From Bacteroidales bacterium (GTDB taxonomy: Bacteria; Bacteroidota; Bacteroidia; Bacteroidales; UBA932), in contig JAGBAO010000004.1 of NCBI GenBank assembly GCA_017938925.1, positions 55,403-119,402 of the forward strand: a DNA stretch of 64,000 nt. Direction: 5' to 3'. Of this stretch, positions 7,516-16,348 are shown piece after piece. Position 1 is the stretch's first letter. Every line of letters begins with the position of its first letter. Below the pieces are notes generated by a model. The model did not search any database. It had not been told where the DNA came from and saw nothing but the letters and a program-made list of their open reading frames with translations. The position numbers were made by a program, and so were the translations under genes.

Positions 7516-8925
7516 TCATTTTATATATTTCTGCATCTTGGAAGTCACCTTCTGAATATAGTCCTGCGTCTCCGCATGAGGAAGATTCCTCTTGAGATGA
7601 CTGAACAGCTGGTCATAAGACATCGAGTTTATAGTAGGGATAGCCTTGGATATGTTGGTGGTCCCGTTTATTGACCTGCTGACATTTCCTGCACCTGTAT
7701 TATATGCAGCAATTGCACAGAGCATACGGCACCTGACATCCGTCACCTTGGCAAAGGTTGTGGACATCAGAAGTTTAAGATATCCTGTTCCCAGCTGTAT
7801 GTTATTGTTCGGATCGAACAGGAAATCCGGTGATGGAATCCTGTCCTCCTTATGAACATATCTGTAGGCATCACGTCCTCCGGACTTAGGGACCAGCTGC
7901 ATGAGGCCATAGGCAGGCACCCAGGACTGAGCTACCGGATTGAAGGCCGACTCCTGTTCCATGATGGCATAAATCAACGGCTCATCCACCGAGTACTTTG
8001 CAGAATGACTGCTCACCATCTGCTTGAACTTCTCCGCACGTTTAGGAATGTGGTCTTCAACAAGTTCCATCGTTATGGCCACAATATTCTTCACACCCTC
8101 AGAAGTGCTGACCGGCTGGACAGACGGAGTCTGCGAAGCGACCACAGCTGCAGGGACCTGTTCCAGAGCCTTCTGCTGTTCCTTTCTCAACCTTTCCTCT
8201 TCAATAGCCCTCTGCCTTGCCAGTTCCTCCTCTTTCCTTCTTTCCTCAGCCTTCGCAGCCATAGAAGTTCCTGCCGGCTTTACGGCAGGGCGTGGAGACT
8301 TGTCCCGGGACAGGTCCAGACTCTTTCCTCTGGACGGAGCCGGTGCCCCAGGAGATGCCGCCTCAAATGGTTTTGGAGCAGAGTGTGTCCGGGTTGCCAC
8401 CGTTGAAGACACACCATACCTGCTCAAGTCCAGCTGCCCGTCAAGAAGAGGGGTGTCCGATACCGGACGATCCGGAAGTACACTTGAGTCGAAGCCGCAT
8501 GTGCTACCACGGCTGGACAACAGACCGCTGACAGCATTCTCCAGTTTCTTCCTGACCGTTTCCTGATCATCTGCCGGATCTACAAGCACCTCGACCGTCA
8601 CCTTGCCAGACTCCCAGTTCACAGACGTTCTGCTGGACTTGTCATCGGAATACTCCACCCATTCCTTACGTGTGCTCTCGACCATCACCGAGTCGCCCCA
8701 GGTCTCCATGACCTTGTCACGAAACTTTTCATATTCCTCGAAAAGCTGGGCTTCATACTCAAGATAATCAGCAAGAGCTGCATCTGCAGAATCTGCAAAC
8801 TCCTTTCTTATGGCGTCAAGTTCCTGACGAGCCTTGGAGAAGGAGGCGTCAAGATCGTCAGCAGTCTGAGCGTACAGGCCGACTGCTGACATCAGGAGCA
8901 TTACAGATAATATGAAATATCTCAT
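7516..8925 (-). CDS. MltC-like lytic transglycosylase
   Basis: Predicted exported peptidoglycan lytic transglycosylase. Residues 1-20 are a signal peptide (GLYAQ). Residues about 30-135 resemble the N-terminal domain of MltC (EEYEKFRDKVMETWGD). A proline-rich linker and a charged coiled coil follow (about 180-255), then a family GH23 (SLT) catalytic domain from about 295, with the probable catalytic Glu325 in MEQESAFNP, then AYGLMQLVP and IAAYNTGAGN. MltC of E. coli is a lipoprotein; no lipobox is seen here. It is the last gene of the zinc-ribbon operon, 10 bases after its neighbour, which suggests a wall-opening or wall-sensing role in that system. Confidence 0.85.
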   Translation of the reverse strand: MRYFILSVMLLMSAVGLYAQTADDLDASFSKARQELDAIRKEFADSADAALADYLEYEAQLFEEYEKFRDKVMETWGDSVMVESTRKEWVEYSDDKSSRTSVNWESGKVTVEVLVDPADDQETVRKKLENAVSGLLSSRGSTCGFDSSVLPDRPVSDTPLLDGQLDLSRYGVSSTVATRTHSAPKPFEAASPGAPAPSRGKSLDLSRDKSPRPAVKPAGTSMAAKAEERRKEEELARQRAIEEERLRKEQQKALEQVPAAVVASQTPSVQPVSTSEGVKNIVAITMELVEDHIPKRAEKFKQMVSSHSAKYSVDEPLIYAIMEQESAFNPVAQSWVPAYGLMQLVPKSGGRDAYRYVHKEDRIPSPDFLFDPNNNIQLGTGYLKLLMSTTFAKVTDVRCRMLCAIAAYNTGAGNVSRSINGTTNISKAIPTINSMSYDQLFSHLKRNLPHAETQDYIQKVTSKMQKYIK

Positions 8926-8935
8926 ATGTTTACCA

Positions 8936-10852
8936 TTAATTTGACTCTAAGGCCTTGGCTGCCTCGGCATGTCCCAGGCCAGCCGCCTTCTTGATCCAGA
9001 CCTTGCCCTGGAGAGGATTCTTCGCAACAGATCCCTTGCCTGTCGAGAGCATGAGTCCCAACTGATAGCATGCCTCGGCGTTTCCGGCTGTTGCTGCCCT
9101 TTTGAAAAGGTCGTGAGCAAGTTTGTAGTCACCCTTTTCATATGCTTCAAGGCCCTGCTTGAGACTTTCGTCCTGAGGACCGGCAGCCGGAGCCGTTGTG
9201 GCCTGTGCAGCCTTTTCAGCCATAGTAGGCTGCTTTGTCGGTTCAGCTGCAACTGGAGCAGCTTCCTTCACCGGCTCTGCCTCTTTCACAGGAGCAGCCT
9301 CGACCGGTGCCGGTTCCACCTTTGCTTCAGGAGCGGCAGCCGGTTTCTCGGAAACCGGCGCAGATGCTGCCGGGGCAGATGGTTCCTCAGTCTGATCACC
9401 TGTGCCAAGGAAATATATTCCAGCCACTGCAGCGACAGCGACCAATGCTATCCAAAGTCCTGTCTTTTTCTTCTTCGGCTTGGATTCCTGAACCTGTGTA
9501 AAGGATGTCACTGTAGGATTCAGAGGGCCTCCTGCCGAATTAAGAATATATCCCTTTGTGGAAGGTGCTTCCTTTGTCGCCTGGGATGTGCCGGCTGGTG
9601 CAGCTGTCTGCTGCGTAGGCTTTGAAGGCTGTGCAGAAGGAGCTGCTGGAGCCGCAGGACGTGCAGGTGCGGAAGCCGGACGTGCAAACAGCAGTTTTTC
9701 AATTCCCGCAGGTTCCCCATCCTTTCCGGAAATCACGTTCTTGAGCCTTTCCCTGAATTCCTGAAGACAGCGTGCTTCTGTTTCTACTGCACAACTTATG
9801 TCGTTCCTTGCATCTGCCAGACAGGATTCATCCTTAGTATCCATATACTGGAGATATTCCATGCAGGCCTGGGCCAGCGTGACATCATTAATACGGTCAG
9901 GATACTTTGACTTTGCAGAATCCACACAAAGGACAGCCTCTGTCGCATTCTTTGTCATGAATGCTGCAACAAAACCCCAATATATCTGCCAGAAATCATC
10001 CACAGTCGCCGTCTTGAGATCCTTGAGATAATTCTCTGGAGCAGAAACTGCCGACAGCAGTCTGTACCAACACTGCACCGTCTCCTCTTCTGTAAGCTTG
10101 GCATATGCAGACACCTTGTTCAGACAGGAAGACACGGTGATTTTCCCATCCTTGAGCTGCTTTATGGTCCTGTCAAAATCCTTCTGCTGGATTTCAGTCA
10201 GTCTGTCCTGCTTGTCTGAGACTTTCCTGCGCAGCTTGATTTCGATCTCCTTCATCTGTTCCTCAGTCAGTTTAAGAGAAGAAGCCTTCCCATCCAGCAC
10301 GGAGCGGAGTTCGTTATCAATCACTCTTGATCCGGTCACCATCTCCTTATAGAACTTCTCGTAGGCTTCAACAGCCTTCTTCTCACAGGCCGCACAACGA
10401 AGCTTGGACTCATCATAATACTGTTCGGCGACAGTCTTGCCGCACACCGGGCATACCACGCTGGAGGTCACAAGCACCTTTCTGCCGGAGATCTCGCATA
10501 CGACACTGCGCTTTGTGTCATCCTCTATCTTGGTGACATTAGAAATATTTGTAGTGTTGGTGGTATGATTATGATTGGTGACACTATTGTCGCTGAATGT
10601 CTCGACTGCACCTATCTTGGTCCTGTTCTCTTCTATCATACCCATTCCGTCAGCAATCGAATGGCCAGCTCCAGAAGCCGGCGAAGGCTGTGCAGCCGGA
10701 GCGGATGAAGGCTTCACCGCGGTTTCCGACACCGGTTCCTCCTGAGCGACCGGCAGGATCTCCGATTCACACTCAGGACAGAAATTCTTATTTCCAACCG
10801 CCATAGGCACCACTTCCCTGCCACATGACGGACATTTTACATTTGCGCTCAT
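8936..10852 (-). CDS. Zinc-ribbon, single-helix, Sel1-repeat protein
   Basis: Unrecognised as a whole. Residues 7-28 form a zinc ribbon (CPSC...CPEC), and a second pair of CxxC motifs lies at 134-137 and 153-156. A charged, probably helical region follows, then a basic stretch (KPKKKK) and one transmembrane helix at about 466-483. An Ala/Pro/Glu-rich linker leads to a C-terminal Sel1/TPR-like region from about 560 (GLEAYEKGDYKLAHDLFKRA). The helix implies a cytoplasmic zinc-ribbon half and a periplasmic Sel1 half. I chose the ATG at 10852 because the longer frame begins inside the upstream gene and the ribbon starts right after this ATG. Spacing to the upstream stop is 7 bases. Confidence 0.8.
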   Translation of the reverse strand: MSANVKCPSCGREVVPMAVGNKNFCPECESEILPVAQEEPVSETAVKPSSAPAAQPSPASGAGHSIADGMGMIEENRTKIGAVETFSDNSVTNHNHTTNTTNISNVTKIEDDTKRSVVCEISGRKVLVTSSVVCPVCGKTVAEQYYDESKLRCAACEKKAVEAYEKFYKEMVTGSRVIDNELRSVLDGKASSLKLTEEQMKEIEIKLRRKVSDKQDRLTEIQQKDFDRTIKQLKDGKITVSSCLNKVSAYAKLTEEETVQCWYRLLSAVSAPENYLKDLKTATVDDFWQIYWGFVAAFMTKNATEAVLCVDSAKSKYPDRINDVTLAQACMEYLQYMDTKDESCLADARNDISCAVETEARCLQEFRERLKNVISGKDGEPAGIEKLLFARPASAPARPAAPAAPSAQPSKPTQQTAAPAGTSQATKEAPSTKGYILNSAGGPLNPTVTSFTQVQESKPKKKKTGLWIALVAVAAVAGIYFLGTGDQTEEPSAPAASAPVSEKPAAAPEAKVEPAPVEAAPVKEAEPVKEAAPVAAEPTKQPTMAEKAAQATTAPAAGPQDESLKQGLEAYEKGDYKLAHDLFKRAATAGNAEACYQLGLMLSTGKGSVAKNPLQGKVWIKKAAGLGHAEAAKALESN

Positions 10853-10859
10853 ATCTATT

Positions 10860-12668
10860 CTAATTGAGTGGAGTTCCACAAGTCATACAAAAACGGGCTT
10901 CGCCTGAAAGCGGAGTTCCGCACTGAGGGCAGAACTTCCTTCCGGCCGGTTGCTGAGGCTGCTGCTGAGGATAGCCATATGGCTGTGCAGGCTGTCCCTG
11001 AGGAGAATAACCATGATTCATCCTGAGGAGCTCCTTCATGTCGTCCACACGTGCCTGATTCAGACGGTTGATCTCCTCCTGACGTGCACGTTCTGCCTCG
11101 ACCTCGCGACCCTTTCCAAGAGATTCCGCCAGTTTGGCGGCAGCCTCAGGAGAAAGGTTCTCATTTGCCGCTATCGCCATAAGCTGCTCCGGAGTCAGGT
11201 CACGCGACATACGATATTTTTCAAGCTTAGCCCTCTGCATGGCCTCAAGAGCCTCCATATTTCTCTTATGCTCTGCAGCATCCTTCTCTTCCTTGATTCT
11301 CTGGAGCTCCTTGAAACGGTCGAATTCATCGTCCTTCTTCCTCTTCTCGAACTCATAATCCTCGTCACGTACCCTCTTTTCATATTCCCTTGTCAGGGAT
11401 GCAAGTTCAAGTTCATCCTTCTTCTGCATCATTCTGAAGACATGTCCCCTCTTGTGTTCATTGAGACGGATATTGTCCTTCAGTGCATTGAGGTCTTCAT
11501 TACGGATAAGGCCTGTCCTCTCTATATCTGCCAATGCCTCCGCTATCTGAGACTCGCTCTGGGCTTCGCGTATTCTCTTCTCACGGGAAAGGACTGTATA
11601 GAACTGCTCCAGTTCATCCTCTGCCAGAAGCTTGTCCTTGTTCACCTCCTGAAGACTCCTCAACAGAGCCAGTTCCGAACGTGCTTCATTGATCTGCTGG
11701 GCATTCTGGGCTGCTGTAAGACGGTTCTTGAATTCGTTGGTCCTCTCAAGATACTCAAGCTCCCTGCCTGTCAGATAAAGTTCCGAGTTCAGAGCACGGA
11801 ACCTTTCAAGTTCCTCACTTCCGACACGGATCTCCTCGACAGATGATATGCCGACCCCGCCAAGTTCCGCAGTCAAGGCTACAAGCCTTTCCGAAATCTC
11901 CGACTTGACGATATCGGTCAGACCAGACTCGGAGACTTCGACATCCGCCAGTACATCCCGGAGCACCTTCTCCACCTTAGGTGCGAGCAGCCTGACCAGT
12001 TCCGCAGTCGTCATGGATGTACGGTCCAGCATATATCTTGCGGCAAACAGCTGCATGCTGCTGATACGGAGCATCGCGCTCACTCCCACATTCACATCCA
12101 GATTTCTTGTCGGAACTGTCATCGGAGCGAATTCCTCAGGCGTGCTTGCAGCACCTCCGAATATCACAGGGAAATCGCCGTCCCTGACAAGAAGGATGGA
12201 GCAGGTCTTTAACTGTTCCTGACCTTCTGCAACATTTTCACTGCTCCCGGCAGAACGGAAGATGTTGTTTATGAAACCTCGTCCATCAGTCCTCTGAACA
12301 TCCGCCTTTTCAGGGAAACTGTATATTCCGCTGGAAAGCATCGTCAGATCATCGGCATTTGTCCTGACAAGGACCCTGGCCCCTTCATTCACAATCAGAC
12401 CAGCTGCATCACTGTACTGAGAGAACTCCTTCTCCGGTATAAGCCTGGCCACCTGCCCGGGCTGTACGTTCCACATTATATGGTTATCGACATTATCCAT
12501 GACTGTCGGAGCAGCCTCAGCTGCAGGAGCGTTGACCTGTTCCTGAGGTTCTGCCGCATCCTGATGCACCGGTTCCGGTGCAGGAGTTTCCTCCACAATC
12601 CTATAGCCACATTCGGTACAGAATCTATGACCGTCAGCTATCTCTGCATTACATTTAGGACAATTCAT
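10860..12668 (-). CDS. SPFH-like coiled-coil protein with zinc ribbons at both ends
   Basis: Predicted scaffold protein. Residues 3-20 are a zinc ribbon (CPKC...CTEC). Residues about 65-290 resemble the SPFH/virion-core-like domain found in YdjI-type proteins. A long charged coiled coil covers about 290-480, followed by DLTPEQLMAIAANENLSPEAA, which is typical of that family. A Gln/Pro-rich linker then leads to a second zinc ribbon (C580, C583, C594, C597). There is no signal peptide, so it probably acts at the inner face of the membrane. Ribbons of the same type occur in both neighbouring genes, which suggests that the three proteins form one complex or share a partner. Domain assignment is by pattern and was not searched. 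Confidence 0.78.
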   Translation of the reverse strand: MNCPKCNAEIADGHRFCTECGYRIVEETPAPEPVHQDAAEPQEQVNAPAAEAAPTVMDNVDNHIMWNVQPGQVARLIPEKEFSQYSDAAGLIVNEGARVLVRTNADDLTMLSSGIYSFPEKADVQRTDGRGFINNIFRSAGSSENVAEGQEQLKTCSILLVRDGDFPVIFGGAASTPEEFAPMTVPTRNLDVNVGVSAMLRISSMQLFAARYMLDRTSMTTAELVRLLAPKVEKVLRDVLADVEVSESGLTDIVKSEISERLVALTAELGGVGISSVEEIRVGSEELERFRALNSELYLTGRELEYLERTNEFKNRLTAAQNAQQINEARSELALLRSLQEVNKDKLLAEDELEQFYTVLSREKRIREAQSESQIAEALADIERTGLIRNEDLNALKDNIRLNEHKRGHVFRMMQKKDELELASLTREYEKRVRDEDYEFEKRKKDDEFDRFKELQRIKEEKDAAEHKRNMEALEAMQRAKLEKYRMSRDLTPEQLMAIAANENLSPEAAAKLAESLGKGREVEAERARQEEINRLNQARVDDMKELLRMNHGYSPQGQPAQPYGYPQQQPQQPAGRKFCPQCGTPLSGEARFCMTCGTPLN

Positions 12669-12675
12669 ATCTGGT

Positions 12676-14442
12676 CTATTTAGATGTTAATACTGATTCT
12701 ATCTTTCCTTCCGTGGAGGTCGTCACCCTCCACAGCGTCTTTACGGAATATGCCGATCCGTCGGAAGGTTCGCTATACGAGAACAGCAGACGCTCCTGTC
12801 CGTTGGCATATTTCACCCTCTTTATCGTCTGCGGTTCACGTGGGGCAAGGCCATACTGGGCATACAGCTCCTTACCTATGGCATTGCTGATCGCCTGGAT
12901 ATTTGCGTCAACCGCACTGCGCACCCTGTCCAGAAGAGACTGTTCCCCTGCCGGTCCGGACTTGATGACCTTTGTCTCATACCCGATAGGGAAATCCTTC
13001 GGAGCAATGTTTCTGGACAGTTTCCGAGCTGACTTTGACGAATCAAGTGCGATCGCCGCCCTCAGGGACGGATCTCCGAACAGGTTGAACTCTGCCAGAG
13101 TCGTCGCTCCTGTATCTGAAAGGATGCCGTCCTCTCCGAAAAAGGATTGACGCGCCAGCACCATAGCCTCTCCCGCAGAATACCCCGTGAGAAGTCCGAT
13201 GACAAATGTAGCACAAATAACGTCAGCGCTGCTTGCCGGAGGACTCGGCATTCCGAAAGCTATTCTGGAGGACGCCAGACCTATGACGGTCTTATGTGCA
13301 AGTCCGGACTGAATCATGGAACGGAGGGTATCATGTCCTATGAATCTTCCACCATAGCATGCCTCTGCCACAAAGATGTTGTATCTCTGAGGAATCCTCA
13401 TTGCAGAGGTAGGGAATATCTCGCGATACTGATGAGTCTTGGGAGGGAACTCACCGCAGTATCCGCTGTCCGAAGGACGGTCGCTTCCATGAAGATTCAG
13501 GAATATAAGATCCGTATCCTTTTCCATTACGGAAGCGATATGTTCACTGGTGACTTCGGGTCCGAGCATGACATTTCCATAGCAGAAACGTCCTGAAATG
13601 TTGCCCCTGTCCGGAAGCATTCCCAGTTCGTTGTACGGAGACATAAGGTGCGCAGTCAGCTCCTTCCAGTGAGGATCGCACTGGGAATATACCTTCGTCA
13701 CCGGCACGCCGCCTCTGACATCGAGGGCGTTCTGGAGATAGTTCGTAAGGTAGGACACGTCCGCATCTGTCGGCACCGGGAGCCTTCCCACCAGAAAATA
13801 CATCTCCTGCTTATATAACTGCTGCGACTCCAGTTCACTTTGAGTGTGAGGACCATACGGATATGCGTACAGCAGGTCCGTTTCTATATCATCGTCCCCC
13901 AGCTCAGGATCATTGATGTAATGATTGATCGCAGGAACCGGGACAATGTCGTGTCCGCCTATGATGAACAGATAGTTTGACTCAGGAAGTCCCTTCTCAC
14001 GTTCCAGGCATATTATGTCATAGAGTATGTGCTGATAATCGACCCATGTGGCTCTTTCTCCCAAAGAGACGCGGTCAGACTTACGTCCTGCACCTTTTGA
14101 CCGGAAGACATAGTCGGAAGCATCTGCCAGCCTGTAATCAATGTCCGCAGAAGCCATTCCGTCCGCATACTGTTCAAACAGACGTTCCAGAACTTTCCTG
14201 TCTGTTCCGAGCTTCATTGCCAGAGCCGAAATATTGGTGAATATCACGCCGTGACGTGAACAGTTCCTTGCTTTTACTTCCTGGTCCTGTTCACGCATAA
14301 CGTGAGCAGAAGTTTCAGATGACGGCACAGGAGAGACCCCATGCACCGGAGGAGCAGGCTTATGCTCTATACGAGCACCGCACTGCCCGCAAAACTTTTC
14401 AGTTCCGGACAGAGCGGTTCCGCAGTTATAACAGAATTTCAT
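12676..14442 (-). CDS. Zinc-ribbon caspase-like (C25-type, clan CD) protease
   Basis: Predicted cytoplasmic cysteine protease. Residues 4-21 are a zinc ribbon (CYNC...CGQC). The main domain shows the clan CD layout of gingipain-like C25 peptidases: LFIIGGHDIVP at 158-168, the probable catalytic His318 in FLNLHGSD, the probable catalytic Cys362 in VAEACYGG, and FNLFGDPSL at 452-460. Unlike secreted gingipains it has no signal peptide, no propeptide and no sorting domain; a zinc ribbon takes their place. It sits 7-8 bases from its neighbours in the operon, between the SPFH-like gene and an LPP20-like lipoprotein. A role in regulated proteolysis, as for other bacterial caspase-like proteins, is inference. 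Confidence 0.8.
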   Translation of the reverse strand: MKFCYNCGTALSGTEKFCGQCGARIEHKPAPPVHGVSPVPSSETSAHVMREQDQEVKARNCSRHGVIFTNISALAMKLGTDRKVLERLFEQYADGMASADIDYRLADASDYVFRSKGAGRKSDRVSLGERATWVDYQHILYDIICLEREKGLPESNYLFIIGGHDIVPVPAINHYINDPELGDDDIETDLLYAYPYGPHTQSELESQQLYKQEMYFLVGRLPVPTDADVSYLTNYLQNALDVRGGVPVTKVYSQCDPHWKELTAHLMSPYNELGMLPDRGNISGRFCYGNVMLGPEVTSEHIASVMEKDTDLIFLNLHGSDRPSDSGYCGEFPPKTHQYREIFPTSAMRIPQRYNIFVAEACYGGRFIGHDTLRSMIQSGLAHKTVIGLASSRIAFGMPSPPASSADVICATFVIGLLTGYSAGEAMVLARQSFFGEDGILSDTGATTLAEFNLFGDPSLRAAIALDSSKSARKLSRNIAPKDFPIGYETKVIKSGPAGEQSLLDRVRSAVDANIQAISNAIGKELYAQYGLAPREPQTIKRVKYANGQERLLFSYSEPSDGSAYSVKTLWRVTTSTEGKIESVLTSK

Positions 14443-14450
14443 GCTGTCAA

Positions 14451-15005
14451 TTATTTTCCGGCATTCACTGCCTTCAGGAAAAGTTCATTCAGAAGTTTCT
14501 CGTCAACCTTCACATTAGAAGCCTGAGCATCATTCATCGCTTCAAAAAGCTTCTTGATGAATTCCTCACCTGAGAGCTCAAGGACAACATAATTGCGATA
14601 CATACCCTTCTCATCCTTAGGCTCCCACTGGTCGAAGACAGGACGGGCACCTGTGAGTACCTGCTCTGACACCAGATTGGTCTTCTGGCTGAGATATTCC
14701 TTGGACTTGGCTACTTCGCCTTCCGAAAGTGAGACACAATAGTCATCGATTGTGGTCTTGACTGCAGAATTGAGCATCTGAGCCAGCTGTGATGAAGCTG
14801 AAACCACAGCCTTCTTCTTCGCTGTCATTTCGGAGTCAGACACACCCATGGCCCAAGCACGAAGCACGTTCGGAGCATTAAGAAGATCCGCACCCGGCTG
14901 GATATAGGTTGCAACAGGCTTGGTAGCCACTTTTTTAGAAGCACCACAAGACACCAGCAACATGGCTGCCAACATCATCAAAGCAATCTTTTTCATAATA
15001 TTCAA
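14451..15005 (-). CDS. LPP20-like lipoprotein
   Basis: Small lipoprotein, 184 residues. The signal peptide ends in a lipobox (LLVSC), so the mature protein is lipid-anchored. The mature part contains the LPP20-type pattern: LRAWAMGVSDSEMTAKKKAVVSASSQLAQML, split by short gaps, which marks proteins that often accompany CsgG-like channels. The first ATG at 15005 is followed by another at 14996 (MKKIALMM); the second may be the true start. It lies 3 bases after the larger LPP20-like gene and 8 bases before the protease gene. Function unknown; an envelope partner of the CsgG-like protein is plausible. Confidence 0.75.
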   Translation of the reverse strand: MNIMKKIALMMLAAMLLVSCGASKKVATKPVATYIQPGADLLNAPNVLRAWAMGVSDSEMTAKKKAVVSASSQLAQMLNSAVKTTIDDYCVSLSEGEVAKSKEYLSQKTNLVSEQVLTGARPVFDQWEPKDEKGMYRNYVVLELSGEEFIKKLFEAMNDAQASNVKVDEKLLNELFLKAVNAGK

Positions 15006-15008
15006 TAT

Positions 15009-16346
15009 TTAAAGGTTTATATTCAGTTTCTTCAGAGCCTGAGGAAGCTGCACATTGACACGCTTCATGAGCTCTCTTGCACACATGGCCATGGTCTGCT
15101 GTTCCGATTTCGTCACAGGGACAAGCACCCTGACCTGAGGGACATTATAATTCAGCAGTTCCTTCTGATTCAGATTGTCATATATCTTGAGGGTCAGGCC
15201 TGCATAACATTCGTTCATGTCATAAAGTTCTCCTGCAACCGTACCACCCACATCAAATGTCGTGGACAGAGTGATGAACAGATTTGCCGAAGTGTCCTCC
15301 GTCAGATCGAAATTATTGTTCACAAGGATAGCTCTGACCTGTCTGTCGCAGCTCTCGATATCATTCTTCTCGACCATGTAGTATGCAGTGTAGTTACTGC
15401 TGAGCAGTACAAGGGTGAATGTGGCGCCTGGCCATGCAGATGTATCGATCAATTCACGATATGAAGCAGGGACGTCCTCTATGAAGGACTCGTCTATTCT
15501 TACTTCGACCGTCTGAACCGGCAGTTTTGAGGTCACATTGGTTACATAAAACACAGCGGTACCGGTATAGTCTGTCTTTGTCTCAGGAGTGGTAACTCCA
15601 TCACCTGCAGTGAAAGAAGCCTTGAGAGTCACATTTGGAATCACCTGCCCGGCCTTGCTGAGACACACCGCAAGCGGTTCCCCGCACGGCTTGAACGCCT
15701 CGACTCCCACCTCGGTGACGTTCTGCACCAGTTCAAGACCGCTGAACACTCCGATGCAGGCATTATACAGCTCTGTCGGAAGATCGATCTTACGTCCCTC
15801 ATACTGAGCAGCAAGATCCAGATACAAATACGGTTCGATGGCCTCCAGTCCCTTTGCATAAAGCTTCACGGCATTTGCATAACTATGGGAAGCTTCTGCA
15901 GCCTGGCCTTTCGAATAGTAGTCCAGACCCAGTTCCGTACCTTTCTTCTTCTGAGCGGCCACATGCTTCTCATACTTCTTCCTGTCCAGCTCATAATACA
16001 CGTAGTAATGAGTGGCAGACTGGTAGGAATCCTTAAGCTCCTGTCCCTGTATGTTGGCAGCCATCTTCGACTTCACCTTCTCCTCAAACAGTTCCTTTGA
16101 GCGTCCGTCGACATCCAGAGTCTGCATGAAGGACGACGTCTCGATGCTCACGCTTATCTGGGAAGCTATATCCATCATCGCATTGGACACGGCCTTGTTC
16201 CTGCAGTCCGGGTCAGACAGAGGGGCCATTCCGATTCCAAGGTACTTGCCCTCGGCAACAGGCCTTCTGGACACCCACTGAGGCTCCTGGGCATATAGTC
16301 CGGCAGCAATCGCTGCAAGACACAATGACAATAAGATCTTCTTCAT
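15009..16346 (-). CDS. Exported LPP20-domain protein
   Basis: Exported protein of 445 residues with a cleavable signal peptide (GLYAQ at 17-21). Residues about 22-130 form an LPP20-type domain: a Trp-Val start, a GIGMAPLSDPDCRNKAVSNA pattern, then an amphipathic helix and a YYELDRKKYEKH end. A helical TPR-like stretch (YYSKGQAAEASHSYANAVKLYAKGL) and a beta-rich C-terminal part follow. It is 2 bases after the DUF6175-like gene and 3 bases before the smaller LPP20-like lipoprotein. Homologues of this layout are common in Bacteroidetes CsgG-type clusters, but I know no tested function. Confidence 0.7.
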   Translation of the reverse strand: MKKILLSLCLAAIAAGLYAQEPQWVSRRPVAEGKYLGIGMAPLSDPDCRNKAVSNAMMDIASQISVSIETSSFMQTLDVDGRSKELFEEKVKSKMAANIQGQELKDSYQSATHYYVYYELDRKKYEKHVAAQKKKGTELGLDYYSKGQAAEASHSYANAVKLYAKGLEAIEPYLYLDLAAQYEGRKIDLPTELYNACIGVFSGLELVQNVTEVGVEAFKPCGEPLAVCLSKAGQVIPNVTLKASFTAGDGVTTPETKTDYTGTAVFYVTNVTSKLPVQTVEVRIDESFIEDVPASYRELIDTSAWPGATFTLVLLSSNYTAYYMVEKNDIESCDRQVRAILVNNNFDLTEDTSANLFITLSTTFDVGGTVAGELYDMNECYAGLTLKIYDNLNQKELLNYNVPQVRVLVPVTKSEQQTMAMCARELMKRVNVQLPQALKKLNINL

Positions 16347-16348
16347 GG

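Noticed and set aside
10950-11846. 298-codon open frame on the plus strand over the SPFH-like gene
   Set aside because: Antisense to a coherent zinc-ribbon/coiled-coil protein; the Leu-rich product is what the opposite strand of a Glu/Lys-rich coiled coil gives.
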